Shown: positions 27,962 to 36,396 of the stretch, one piece after another
How positions within the stretch are numbered: the first letter of the stretch is position 1
How the letters are laid out: the number at the start of each line of letters is the position of its first letter
From: Pseudomonadota bacterium
Lineage (GTDB): Bacteria > Desulfobacterota > Desulfobacteria > Desulfobacterales > RPRI01
DNA length: 54,920 bases
Direction: 5' to 3'
Assembly (NCBI GenBank): GCA_018901125.1
Contig: JAHIFE010000147.1
Span: 1-54,920 of the forward strand
Program-made: the position numbers and the translations under genes
The notes under the pieces: generated by a model
What the model was told of the DNA's origin: nothing
The model's input: the letters and a program-made list of their open reading frames with translations, nothing else
The model's database searches: none

Positions 27962-28427
27962 TATTTTTCACCATTAGTTAATTTTTTAGAAGTACAACAA
28001 TTAAAATAAGTAATCTTTTATTTTCTTGCTTAAAACAATATTGGTTTGTTAAATGGTTATTCTTCTACATTCTTATTTGTTTAAAATCAAATAATTATTC
28101 TATAATACTTAATTGTGAACGGCAGGATGAAGCTTTTTATAATATTAAGCAAAAGAAACGGAAGAATGGGATGAGATCGTGTGTTTCGTTTATCAAAATT
28201 GATGATGGATGGATAGTGGCTTAGAAAGTGAAAGGATATGCGCAAGAAAAGAAGGGGTGGGTCCATTTTTTGCGCGACCAGTTGAAAAATTACAACTACA
28301 AACTACCAGCTGGTGCGGACGCCAGCAACAGTGATGCTTTTGGAATAAATGGGACGTTTTGAAACTGGCTCACAAGCATTATTTGCAAACAACGTTCCGT
28401 CCAACCTTAGAGAGGATATAACCAACG
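27962..28427. other. Intergenic stretch holding repeat copy 2
   Basis: No gene of useful size is seen in these 466 bp. It contains the second copy of the 26-bp repeat, 56 bp before the PilZ gene. The remainder shows scattered stops in all frames and looks like decayed sequence. Confidence 0.45.
28347..28372 (+). repeat. 26-bp direct repeat, copy 2
   Basis: Identical to 27349-27374 over 26 bp. It lies directly upstream of the PilZ-domain gene. Confidence 0.7.
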
Positions 28428-28907
28428 ATGCAAAATAGCACCAAAGAGTGTAAAGTGGTATGTTACGTGGGTAATGATGGCTTAACAGTTTTGCGTTGTC
28501 CAAAATGCGACACCACCAAAACAATCGATACCAACAGTCAGAACTTTGCGTTCAAAACCTTTAAGGCAAATTGTAAGTGTGGGGTATTGATTAAAGGGCA
28601 AATTGAATTTAGACGATACTACCGCAAAACAGTCCGTCTTTCAGGTTTTTATCTTCACCGAGAAACCGGAATAAGAGGGGATATTATAGTGGCAAATATT
28701 TCCCTAATGGGAGCTGGGTTCAGTTGTCTCGGAAAGCATAACCTTCAAAAGGGAGATCAACTGGACATAACGTTCACTTTAGACAACCCCAAGAGATCGA
28801 CTGTTACACTCTGGGTGGAAGTACAAAGCATTAATGAGAAATTAGTCGGCGTAAAAAGGCGTGACAGCGAAATACAACAGCCAGATTTGGGGTTTTATCT
28901 AAGATAA
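28428..28907 (+). CDS. PilZ-domain protein with N-terminal cysteine cluster
   Basis: A 159-residue cytoplasmic protein. Residues about 60-155 look like a PilZ domain, the cyclic-di-GMP-binding fold: an RxxxR-type stretch RRYYRK (about residue 62) and the second motif around VANISLMGAGF, then GDQLDITFTLDN. The N-terminal part has CPKC (about residue 24) and CKCG (about 46), which could form a zinc ribbon. The start follows an AGAGAGG ribosome-binding site. Cyclic-di-GMP binding fits a region rich in surface-adhesion genes, but there is no direct evidence that the two are linked. Confidence 0.75.
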   Translation: MQNSTKECKVVCYVGNDGLTVLRCPKCDTTKTIDTNSQNFAFKTFKANCKCGVLIKGQIEFRRYYRKTVRLSGFYLHRETGIRGDIIVANISLMGAGFSCLGKHNLQKGDQLDITFTLDNPKRSTVTLWVEVQSINEKLVGVKRRDSEIQQPDLGFYLR

Positions 28908-29427
28908 CCAGTAAATGGCGAAGCTGTTAGGTTTTAAGGTCTAATAATACTTCCTTGTTTATAGGCTTTGGGATTATCTCATATAATTGATTTCTGAAAT
29001 AGCTTAGAAAGCCAACAAGCAGCTTCTGTCAATAAACCGGCAGGGGGATAGTGCGTTTCGCCCTTTAGTTTTACAGTTTCTTTTAATTCAAGCCATAATA
29101 AGCTTATTTTTTTAAATTTTCGGTTAAGATATTTTTACATATCACAGTTTTTCCCAAACCTTTGGTAAGAAGAAGATATGAAGGAGTTGCTTTGATCTTG
29201 GAGCACTGTTCCTGTTGTGAATTTCTTCCTTCCTGAAACAAAGCATCCAGCAATTTTAATAGGTGTACTTCCTTTCAAAGGATAATCCTTATCTACTGAA
29301 GTCAACAGTTCGAACCTTTTCATAAAAATATTAGATTTCTAATACAAATCGTGATATTCAAAAAAGAGTTCACTTCCTTTTTAGAAGTATAACGACAAAC
29401 GTATTCAAAACGATTTCGGAGGGCGTA
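28908..29427. other. Intergenic stretch with possible ATPase or helicase gene debris
   Basis: No intact gene is seen in these 520 bp. On the minus strand around 29100-29330 a short open frame begins MKRFELLTSV. In an adjacent frame the phrase LTKGLGKTVICK appears, resembling a P-loop motif of an ATPase or helicase. The two frames would join by a frameshift, so this may be the wreck of such a gene. Support is weak. Confidence 0.25.
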
Positions 29428-30234
29428 ATGCATTTCAAATATTTGAAACTCTTTTTCATTGTCTTTTTAGTAACCGGATGTAGCAGTGCTACGAAATATT
29501 ACGAAAAGCAAACGCCCTCAGACATCTTGCAATCGGAACAAAAAGAAGTCAATGTAAGAGTCTTAGCTGAAGCAACTGAGTGGCTGAATTCAGGGGCAAT
29601 CGTCAAAGCCGGCCAACAGTATAGAATTGAAGCTGCCGGCAAATGGCACGGCGGGCTGATTTGTGGCTGGACGGGACCGGACGGGATAGGCGCATCACAG
29701 GTATGTGTATGCCACATTGTTCCAGGCTGGAGCATTTCTACACTAATTGCCAGAATAAACGATGATGGCGTTCCTTTTGCGGTTGGAAGCGATTATACGT
29801 TTGTAGCTGTGCAAGACGGCATTTTACAGTTTCATATCAACGATCCTTCATCAAGCAGCTCTTCGGTCGGCACTTTCTGCTGGCCATATACAAAAGATAA
29901 TCAGGGCTTTGTTACCGCTAAGATTTCCATACCACAGATCAAACAGGACATTATTGATGTGAAAATCATTGGATATGATAACGGTATCAAAACCAGCAAA
30001 CAGGAAGATTACCTTGAAGCCCTGCTTAACGCAAAGAGACAGGCTATTGAAAGAGCTGGTATCGAAGTGAAATCCATGTCAAAAGTTAAAAATTTTAAGT
30101 TGGAAGAAGACTACATCGAAACGTATGCAAAATCTATATTACTGCCTGGTTTTGAAGTTATTGATATCGGTTACGGTGAAGGGGGCACATATAATGTTAT
30201 GCTTATTGGCAAGATAAAAACCGCGGGTCTTTAA
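29428..30234 (+). CDS. Lipoprotein with LecA (PA-IL)-like domain
   Basis: A 268-residue predicted lipoprotein: N-region MHFKYLK, hydrophobic core, then lipobox VTGC with Cys about residue 18. Residues about 40-170 resemble the LecA/PA-IL galactose-binding lectin fold (AGQQYRIEAAGKW, TGPDGIG, LIARINDDG then VGSDY, LQFHINDPS). The C-terminal 90 residues form a separate alpha/beta domain with ALLNAKRQAIERAGIEVKS, similar in style to FlgT-N or LPP20-type domains. A GGAGGG ribosome-binding site precedes the start. A sugar-binding role at the envelope is inferred; calcium and sugar ligands were not checked residue by residue. Confidence 0.72.
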   Translation: MHFKYLKLFFIVFLVTGCSSATKYYEKQTPSDILQSEQKEVNVRVLAEATEWLNSGAIVKAGQQYRIEAAGKWHGGLICGWTGPDGIGASQVCVCHIVPGWSISTLIARINDDGVPFAVGSDYTFVAVQDGILQFHINDPSSSSSSVGTFCWPYTKDNQGFVTAKISIPQIKQDIIDVKIIGYDNGIKTSKQEDYLEALLNAKRQAIERAGIEVKSMSKVKNFKLEEDYIETYAKSILLPGFEVIDIGYGEGGTYNVMLIGKIKTAGL

Positions 30235-30429
30235 ATCCTGCAATACCAAAGAGCTTATCATATATCAAGTCAGATATTATACGGCAAATTTATATTATCT
30301 CAGTGTTTCAAAACATTACTCCTTATAAAAGAAAACAAAATAGGGAACAATTCCGCTTTTAGCTTCGGTGCTCATCCAAAATTTACTTTAAGCAGTTCGC
30401 ACCAAAAACCCTGTCAAGTACTTTTTTAC

Positions 30430-30906
30430 TTCTTTTTCATTTTATTCTGCTGAGTATTACTATTATTGTTTTTATTTATTGATACTTGTGTTAGGTGTCC
30501 TGGAATTAGATTTTGACAAAAATTACACAACTATGGGAGTTTTTAAAACCAAATTTTTTATGAGCACCGAGGTTCCCGTGATTGAAAAACATTTGCTTTG
30601 ATTGTGATAGCTTGTTTGATCTATTTTATATACCCTATTTTAAAAAAACATCTTAAATCATTTTTTCAAGAATTTGAGAAAAGTCACACGTTTCTTTGGG
30701 CGTATTAATAGCAACTATATTACTGATTGGTTCTCAGTGCATGGACGACCTTTCAAAAAAAACTGAGCCGCCTTGGTATTGAAATAGGAAACGAGATTTC
30801 TGCAAGTGCTTCTAACCTTAAAGAAATATTGGAATTAGGGATACCTTTTATTATTATGCTTACAATTAATGACTATTTAAAACATAACAAGGATAATTTT
30901 CATTAA
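30430..30906 (+). pseudogene. Decayed tandem copy of the downstream membrane-protein gene
   Basis: Conceptual translation in changing frames aligns along its length with the C-terminal two thirds of the intact gene at 30992-31645. Examples are LGVLELDFDKN against FGFRELDFDKK, FKTKFFMSTEVPVIEK against LKTRFFVSPDVPVMEK, and ELGIPFIIMLTINDYLKH against ELGIPIFIILTFYAYFKH. It is broken by stops and at least two frameshifts, and its N-terminal third is missing. It is therefore an old tandem duplicate. Confidence 0.8.
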
Positions 30907-30991
30907 TATAGAAATAATGGGCTTTTGAAAGCCAAATAACCGCTTTTTATGTATCCATCAATTATTTGCGTATAATTCCAAGGAGATAGGT

Positions 30992-31645
30992 GTGGCTGAT
31001 AAAAAAATTGTTATATTATATATTTCCTGCTTATTATTTTTAGCATCAATATTTATCTATGTGCTTTATTTTTTAGATGGGTATGCCAGAGTCCATATCA
31101 TCATGGAAGGTGGCTTAGTAGAAACGGCAACAGCATTAGGTTATTTTTTATCTGTTCTTTATATTGCATATAAAGGAAGGCTGCCTTTTTTTAAGCATTA
31201 TTATTATTTTTATATATTAATCCTTTTGTTCGGTTTTCGGGAACTGGATTTTGACAAAAAATTTACAAAAATAGGTATTTTAAAAACCAGATTTTTCGTA
31301 AGTCCCGATGTTCCTGTGATGGAAAAAATATTTGGTTTAATTTTGATATCTTTGCTGATTTATCTCGGATATTATATTTTAAAAAACCATATTAAATCGT
31401 TTGTTCAGGATTTTAAAAAAAAATCCCCCGTTTCTCTGGGTATATTAATAATAGCTATATTATTGATATTTTCTCGAGTTGTTGATGGAATGTCAAATAC
31501 ATTGAAGCATCTCAGTTTTGAAATGAGAAGCATGCTTCCTACGGATTTTTCTGCATTGGAAGAGATTACGGAACTTGGAATACCTATATTTATAATTCTT
31601 ACATTTTATGCTTATTTCAAGCATTACAAAAATAATTTACATTAA
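30992..31645 (+). CDS. Membrane protein of unknown function, 217 residues
   Basis: A polytopic membrane protein with about five hydrophobic segments. A GTG start is supported by an AAGGAGATAGG ribosome-binding site. The loop phrase RELDFDKKFTKIGILKTRFF is the best-conserved part when compared with the degraded upstream copy, so it probably carries the function. I recognise no characterised family. The gene is AT-rich and followed after 14 bp by a small gene on the same strand. Confidence 0.75.
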   Translation: MADKKIVILYISCLLFLASIFIYVLYFLDGYARVHIIMEGGLVETATALGYFLSVLYIAYKGRLPFFKHYYYFYILILLFGFRELDFDKKFTKIGILKTRFFVSPDVPVMEKIFGLILISLLIYLGYYILKNHIKSFVQDFKKKSPVSLGILIIAILLIFSRVVDGMSNTLKHLSFEMRSMLPTDFSALEEITELGIPIFIILTFYAYFKHYKNNLH

Positions 31646-31659
31646 AAAAGAAAAGTCTT

Positions 31660-31926
31660 GTGCGAAGAATTGATATTAATAAGATCGAAGAGGCTTTCGA
31701 GTTGGAACATCGAGAAATGTATGGTGAACCATGTGACGGCACAGGTCTGAGTCAATATTTTTTAGAAAATGAATGGAAACCATTTATATCAAGAATAACT
31801 ACTGGAGATGAATTGTGGTTCTTTAGACTTCCCGATGAATGCTGGGAAAAATTAAAGGAACATCAAGGCTATGTAATAATGAGAAATGGTAAAAGCAAGG
31901 CAAAAGTGCTTACTAAGTGGAATTAG
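31660..31926 (+). CDS. Hypothetical protein, 88 residues
   Basis: A small soluble protein with a GTG start 14 bp after the membrane-protein gene, so it may be co-transcribed. It is rich in Trp, Glu and Gly (ENEWKPF, GDELWFFRLPDECWEKL), a composition sometimes seen in small immunity-like or regulatory proteins. I do not recognise a family. No signal peptide. Confidence 0.55.
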   Translation: MRRIDINKIEEAFELEHREMYGEPCDGTGLSQYFLENEWKPFISRITTGDELWFFRLPDECWEKLKEHQGYVIMRNGKSKAKVLTKWN

Positions 31927-32121
31927 AAACATGGCTTATTCTCATAAACGTGAAAAAAGCTAACCCGGCTGTTTGAGCAGAGGGCTTCCAAAGTACGGTT
32001 GATGAATTTTTCTATCTTTTAATTACCGCTGCTTTTATTTGACTATTTCAGCTTTAAATCGCCCATCCTCAACAGCAACGTTATATAAAAATCTAATCAA
32101 AGTAGTTTAAACGGTGATTAT

Positions 32122-32367
32122 ATGATGTTCATTGTTTTAGCAGCTTTTTTTACAACGTTAATTTTTGTTTGCTTCGAAGAAGGATGGCGAAAAGGGTTAT
32201 TGATTCTGGGTATTTCTTTTGTGTCATATATTTCAATAAACTTCATTACTTTTATTATAGGTATTGGTATCGGATATCGTCTTGTTATTAATCAGTTAGT
32301 AATAGGAATATGGACTATAGGATTAATTTTGTATTGCATATTTAATGGATACGTAAAAAATATTTAA
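32122..32367 (+). CDS. Small membrane protein, 81 residues
   Basis: Two to three hydrophobic segments fill most of the protein (residues about 1-18, 26-50 and 55-75), with the charged stretch CFEEGWRKG between the first two. The ribosome-binding site is weak and two adjacent ATGs could serve as start. Function unknown. It is the last chromosomal gene before the integrated element. Confidence 0.5.
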   Translation: MMFIVLAAFFTTLIFVCFEEGWRKGLLILGISFVSYISINFITFIIGIGIGYRLVINQLVIGIWTIGLILYCIFNGYVKNI

Positions 32368-32518
32368 ATATACTTTATAAATTATTTAACAAATTCAATT
32401 CAGCAGTTCGCTACACTCCGGCTGAATTTTTTGTTACTCTCTTCCCATCCGTAAAAAATATTTTTCAAAGCATCCGGGAACATTTATTTGTCGGTGAAGG
32501 CAATTATTAAAAAAAAGG

Positions 32519-32546
32519 AAGGGCTGGTAGTACAATACCAGCCCTT
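32519..32546 (-). terminator. Rho-independent terminator, probably the original tRNA-Val terminator
   Basis: An 11-bp perfect stem (32519-32529 with 32536-32546) with a 6-base loop is followed, on the minus strand, by a CCTTTTTTTT run at 32511-32518. It points away from the tRNA fragment at 32592-32637 and sits 45 bp beyond it, the expected place for the terminator of the minus-strand tRNA gene before the element inserted. Confidence 0.8.
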
Positions 32547-32591
32547 TACTACTTTATAAATTTTCAATCGGACATAACTTATTGATTTTAT

Positions 32592-32637
32592 ATGGTGGGC
32601 GGTACTGGGTTTGAACCAGCGACTTCTACCGTGTGAA
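32592..32637 (-). repeat. Left attachment site (46-bp copy of the tRNA-Val 3' part)
   Basis: Identical over 46 bp to 40029-40074 and in the same orientation. It covers the CCA end, the acceptor 3' strand, the T arm and the anticodon 3' stem up to the anticodon loop, but lacks the 5' part of a tRNA, so it is not a gene. Confidence 0.95.
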
Positions 32638-32877
32638 TATGCTTGATTTTATTAGATATATTTATATACATGCACTATCATATAACAATATATAAGAAAT
32701 CTATTATTTGCTTTTTATGCTGGTTTTTCGTATTTTACGAGAGTTTTTAATGTTATGGTCATAATTTGGTCACAAAATATTCAGATTGAGGGGGATAGGA
32801 TGGCCACCCGAAAACCGGACATGTCCCGCCGGCTTCCCCTTCATTAAACCACCTGGGATCATTGCGAGGGGTAGGCA

Positions 32878-33414
32878 ATGAAGAAATACAAGTTATCAAA
32901 AGCACTAATACCAATAGTAAATGGAACTTGGGGAACACCGAAGGAGCTTGAACGTCTTGGAATAGCCAAGGAAGATGTTATAAAACTACGTACTATCATG
33001 GAAGGCATTGTCAAAGAGAACCGGCTCATAGAATCTCCAGAACTTAAATATTTTTTAGCGCTGTCTGGACATTTTGAAACGCACTACATATACGACGAGG
33101 GAAAAATAAAAAAAGATATTACACCCCTTCCTGTTGCGAGTCTTTGCTCTGCATCTCCATATGATAGGGCGCTTCCTCCCACTGGATTGTTTTATGAATA
33201 CTCTGATGAACTTCAAAACATAGCCAAAAACCTAATTGAGCTTCTATACGAATATGATTTCATAGAAAGATTAAGGAAATGTCCCCATTGCAAAAAATTC
33301 TTCATTGCCAAAGATAAGAAGCGAAAAATCTGTTATGAAATGGAATGCAGAAATGGATATCACAGGGAGGATATGAAAAAGCGGCGGAATGATGATCCTG
33401 AAAAATACTGTTAA
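32878..33414 (+). CDS. CGNR-like zinc-finger protein
   Basis: A 178-residue protein, first gene of the element. The C-terminal 45 residues have a four-cysteine cluster, CPHCKKFF then C-x5-C, followed by a basic helix YHREDMKKRR. This resembles the CGNR zinc finger found at the end of putative regulators. The N-terminal 130 residues are mixed alpha/beta without a family I recognise. A GAGGGG ribosome-binding site precedes the ATG. A DNA- or RNA-binding regulatory role is inferred from the finger. Confidence 0.7.
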   Translation: MKKYKLSKALIPIVNGTWGTPKELERLGIAKEDVIKLRTIMEGIVKENRLIESPELKYFLALSGHFETHYIYDEGKIKKDITPLPVASLCSASPYDRALPPTGLFYEYSDELQNIAKNLIELLYEYDFIERLRKCPHCKKFFIAKDKKRKICYEMECRNGYHREDMKKRRNDDPEKYC

Positions 33415-33571
33415 TTAAATTTTACACGTTAATCAAAATTCGATTAACATAACTAATTGATTTAACTTAATAATAATTGACATAGATATTCTTTGCTATA
33501 TATTAGAGCCATGATCATTTGAGATCATGGCTTTTCTTTTTTAAGAAATGAAATCTATGGAGGTTAAAAAA

Positions 33572-33766
33572 ATGGCAAATCAGGAATTGCTTACAATTGA
33601 AGAAATGGCGCAACGTCTAAAAGTGCCAAAATCATGGTTATATACCCGGACAAGAATCAAGGGCGGGGACTTCCCCGTTATCAGAGTCGGTAAATATTGC
33701 CGGTTTGATGTTGCTGAAGTAATGGCTTTTATAAAAAAAGAATCTGAAAAGGATCTGAAAGCCTAA
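33572..33766 (+). CDS. AlpA/excisionase-family helix-turn-helix protein
   Basis: A 64-residue protein with a MerR-like winged helix. Residues about 6-45 read LLTIEEMAQRLKVPKSWLYTR, then the GDFPVIRVGKYCRF wing. The ATG at 33572 is preferred over the ATG 24 bp upstream because GGAGG lies 8 bp before it. In phage P4-like and satellite elements, AlpA-type proteins control excision and integrase expression. Its stop is 1 bp before the next start, so it is coupled with the primase gene. Confidence 0.85.
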   Translation: MANQELLTIEEMAQRLKVPKSWLYTRTRIKGGDFPVIRVGKYCRFDVAEVMAFIKKESEKDLKA

Positions 33767-33767
33767 C

Positions 33768-34760
33768 ATGCAGCCAGCAGATACCTTCAGAAGCGAGATT
33801 GCAGCTTCCGGCATGGATAAGCTTGATGCTTACAACAAAAGCCTTAACAGAATCCCTGCACCTGGTAACGGCTGTCATCCTTCATTACTATCCGTTTCAA
33901 ATTATGGTGTAATGGCTGGTTTGAGTCCGGAAAGAATTTGTGATGATATTATGCAGCATGTTCCGGCTGGAAGGCGAAAAGTATCTGTAAGAGAGGTTCA
34001 GGATGCAGTTGGTAAAGCTGTAACAGACTGTCATCAAGGCTTTACATTTCAGAAAAGAGAAAAACCTCTTGTCAAAGACGGTCAAAAAACCCTTCAAAAA
34101 ATCATATCAAAAGCAAAAATTACAGAGGAAGTTGATCTTTGGGAGGCCTCACCTATAAGGCTTTTAGACAAATCAGAAAAGGATATGGTACTACTTTTGG
34201 AAGTATTATATCAGCCAGATGATCTTCTTTTTATCGGAGATAGATTCACAGATGGTATTTTAAACAAGTCAATTAGAACAGCTTCAAAATGGATTGAATA
34301 CTTCCATAATGGCGGCAAAACTTTTCCGCATATTCTTATCAATCCTCTCACCGGGAAACCTGCACCGAAAAAAACAAAAGAAGATGAGGAAACTTATCGT
34401 AGTGATGCAAACATTCAATCATATAAATATTGTTTGGTAGAATTCGATAACATTCAACGTGAAGATCAAGTCAAGTTTTGGAATGCCGTTAAACTTCCTA
34501 TCGTATGTCTTATTGATTCCGGGAACAAAAGCGTTCACGCCTGGCTAGACGTTCAAAAGCTTGCTAATGTAATAACAGCAGAGCAATGGCAATCAGAAAT
34601 CAAAGATCGACTGTATGATCGAATTTTAAAACCGCTTGGAGTTGATGGAGCTTGTTCTAATCCGGCAAGGATGAGCAGACTTCCGGGGTATTATCGGAAA
34701 GAAAAAGGAAACTTTCAAAAACTTTTATGGTTAAGTCCAGAGGGGAAACCTTTATGTTAA
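33768..34760 (+). CDS. Primase-like replication protein (AEP/RepB-type)
   Basis: A 330-residue protein. The N-terminal part has NGCHPSLLSVSNYGVMAGL and a following helical domain that resembles a primase-associated helical region. The C-terminal part shows the three motif types of archaeo-eukaryotic-type primases: an acidic strand LVEFDN, an SxH motif in SGNKSVHAWLDV, and the late hD/R region GVDGACSNPARMSRLPG. The first acidic motif shows only one clear Asp, so activity is not assured. It is translated directly after the AlpA-type gene and overlaps the ATPase gene. Probable role: priming element replication. Confidence 0.75.
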   Translation: MQPADTFRSEIAASGMDKLDAYNKSLNRIPAPGNGCHPSLLSVSNYGVMAGLSPERICDDIMQHVPAGRRKVSVREVQDAVGKAVTDCHQGFTFQKREKPLVKDGQKTLQKIISKAKITEEVDLWEASPIRLLDKSEKDMVLLLEVLYQPDDLLFIGDRFTDGILNKSIRTASKWIEYFHNGGKTFPHILINPLTGKPAPKKTKEDEETYRSDANIQSYKYCLVEFDNIQREDQVKFWNAVKLPIVCLIDSGNKSVHAWLDVQKLANVITAEQWQSEIKDRLYDRILKPLGVDGACSNPARMSRLPGYYRKEKGNFQKLLWLSPEGKPLC

Positions 34761-35746
34761 ATGATTTTGAATCTCAAGTTATGGAATTGGAAGCCAGAGA
34801 GCCGGAATCGAAAGAGGCCGAAGGCCAAACCAAAAAATATGTGGGAGTGACCCTTATAGATTTTTTGGGATACAAATTCCCACCGCGCAAAAATTTACTT
34901 GGCCCGTGGTTACCTCAACAGGGCCTTGTTATGGTTTACGCTTGCCGTGGAGTTGGCAAAACATACTTTGCATTAAATGTGGCTTATGCTGGGACGTCCG
35001 CAGGTTCTTATCTTGGCTGGAATGTGCAAGAGCCGTTCGGCGTACTTTACATAGATGGTGAGATGCCGGGGCCTGTAATTCAAGAGCGGTTAGCACAAAT
35101 AGTTGCAAGTTCAGATTTTGAGCCGTTAGCACCCTTTATACTTCTAACTCCTGACTTACAACCTGAAGGCATGCCAAGGATAGACACAGAGAAAGGACAG
35201 GCCGTTATAGACTCCTTTCTAAGTGATGAAATCAAGCTGATTGTTATAGATAATATTTCGACTTTAACGAGCGCAAAAGAGAATGAGGCAGACGGCTGGA
35301 CTCCTGTGCAGGCATGGGCCTTGAGGCAACGAGCAAAGGGCCGTTCTGTGTTGTTTATCCATCATGCTGGGAAAACCGGAGCACAAAGAGGAACGAGCCG
35401 CCGCGAAGATATACTTGATACTGTTTTAGCCTTGCGGCGTCCAATTGATTATAACCCGGAGCAAGGGGCTGTGTTTGAGATCCATTTTGAAAAGGCCCGC
35501 GGACTTTATGGGGATGATGTGAAACCGATTGAAGCGTCTCTTATCGCAAATGAAGGGGGTAAAATGTCATGGGCTGTTCGTAATGTTGAGGATAGTAATT
35601 TTATCAGAGTTGTAAGCCTTTTAAATGAAGGCATGATACAAGCAGATATAGCTGCGGAACTCAGCTTGAATAAATCAACGGTATCCCGGCATGTGAGGAA
35701 GGCAAAAACACAGGGACTTATCATAAAAAAGGGTTTTGCTTTATGA
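34754..35746 (+). CDS. RepA-like replicative ATPase/helicase with C-terminal HTH
   Basis: A 330-residue RecA-fold ATPase. Walker A is ACRGVGKT (about residue 61) and Walker B LIVIDNISTL (about 165), followed by an IHHAGK sensor-like phrase. The C-terminal 40 residues form a winged helix (MIQADIAAELSLNKSTVSRHVRKA). The ATG at 34754 is chosen because AGGGG lies before it; it overlaps the primase stop by 7 bp. A TTG-led longer form starts 27 bp upstream. Proteins of this build unwind origins in plasmids and satellites. The iteron-like array lies immediately downstream, as expected for its binding site. Confidence 0.85.
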   Translation: MLNDFESQVMELEAREPESKEAEGQTKKYVGVTLIDFLGYKFPPRKNLLGPWLPQQGLVMVYACRGVGKTYFALNVAYAGTSAGSYLGWNVQEPFGVLYIDGEMPGPVIQERLAQIVASSDFEPLAPFILLTPDLQPEGMPRIDTEKGQAVIDSFLSDEIKLIVIDNISTLTSAKENEADGWTPVQAWALRQRAKGRSVLFIHHAGKTGAQRGTSRREDILDTVLALRRPIDYNPEQGAVFEIHFEKARGLYGDDVKPIEASLIANEGGKMSWAVRNVEDSNFIRVVSLLNEGMIQADIAAELSLNKSTVSRHVRKAKTQGLIIKKGFAL

Positions 35747-36066
35747 GTACTGAATCGAAAAGTTGCACAGTTGCATTACATAGGGCGTGCAACCATGCAA
35801 CTTTTACCCAAAATGACGCAACCGAATATGCAACCAAGATACAACCTACAAACCTAAAAGCCTTGGCTATAGCCGTTTTACAGCGCAACCTAATATGCAA
35901 CCAAGATGCAACCGTAGCTAAAATAACAAGCAACTTTTTTCCCGAAAAAAGCACCCAAAAGTTGCATAGGAATTGCGCCGTTGAGATTAGTCCTCAAAAA
36001 GAAAAATCTCTTGCTTGCTATTGTTGCAAAGGTTCTGACTTCTGGCTTTCAATCCATGGCAAATAA
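35743..36066 (+). CDS. Hypothetical protein overlying the iteron-like array
   Basis: An open frame of 107 residues that starts in an ATGA overlap with the ATPase stop. It is rich in Thr, Ala, Asn and Cys (CTVALHRACNHAT, CNQDATVAK), a composition that follows directly from the repeated TGCAAC motifs in the DNA. It ends with a CYCCKG cysteine cluster. Either it is a real coupled gene that tolerates the repeats, or it is only an open frame over a replication origin. No family is recognised. Confidence 0.4.
   Translation: MSTESKSCTVALHRACNHATFTQNDATEYATKIQPTNLKALAIAVLQRNLICNQDATVAKITSNFFPEKSTQKLHRNCAVEISPQKEKSLACYCCKGSDFWLSIHGK
35762..36028. repeat. Iteron-like TGCAAC/GTTGCA array, candidate replication origin
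   Basis: Nine exact copies of TGCAAC or its complement GTTGCA occur in 267 bp, beginning at 35762, 35770, 35788, 35796, 35829, 35896, 35907, 35961 and 36023. One-mismatch copies lie in between (for example at 35818 and near 35884). Copies are in both orientations, several with CAAG or CATG spacers. It follows the RepA-like gene directly. Iterons downstream of a replication ATPase are typical of plasmid and satellite origins; the role here is inferred. Confidence 0.65.
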
Positions 36067-36116
36067 ACCTGCAGGCTTTGTCATCCGCCTGCACATGAAA
36101 GACTTGAGGTAGAACA

Positions 36117-36326
36117 ATGTTAATAAATGTTACCCCTGAAATGGTAGAAGCAGATATCCAAGCTTTTGAAATCCGCTTACAAAAAGCACAGGATAGTCTT
36201 GCAGAGTTGCCGGAAGGATACTTACCATATCCTGAATATAAAAAACGGGAAAAAGCAAGACATGAACATCAAGAAGAAATAAGTCATGTAAATTGTCTTA
36301 TTGGCTTAGCAAGAGAAGCTTTATAA
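36117..36326 (+). CDS. Small helical protein of the element, 69 residues
   Basis: A short, charged protein that reads as a helical hairpin or coiled coil (VEADIQAFEIRLQKAQDSL, then KKREKARHEHQEEISH). A GAGGT ribosome-binding site lies before the ATG. No family is recognised. It sits between the iteron-like array and the terminase-like gene on the same strand. Confidence 0.6.
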   Translation: MLINVTPEMVEADIQAFEIRLQKAQDSLAELPEGYLPYPEYKKREKARHEHQEEISHVNCLIGLAREAL

Positions 36327-36396
36327 ACATAATAATGTTATTGAGTTAAGACAAAAGTCTTTTTATATTGATGGATTGATATGGAGGGTAAAATTT

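Larger units (their letters stand above)
32368..32877. other. Region spanning the element boundary
   Basis: These 510 bp contain no coding gene. They hold a strong hairpin (32519-32546), the tRNA-Val 3' fragment at 32592-32637 that marks the left end of the element, and an AT-rich stretch with a short GC-rich patch (about 32800-32850) just before the first element gene. Confidence 0.7.

Noticed and set aside
29135-29323. A 62-residue minus-strand open frame as a gene
   Set aside because: No ribosome-binding site or family is seen. A neighbouring frame looks more protein-like, so it is better treated as debris.
32592-32637. A second tRNA-Val gene
   Set aside because: Only the 3' part is present; the acceptor 5' strand, D arm and anticodon 5' stem are missing. 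It is the attachment-site repeat.
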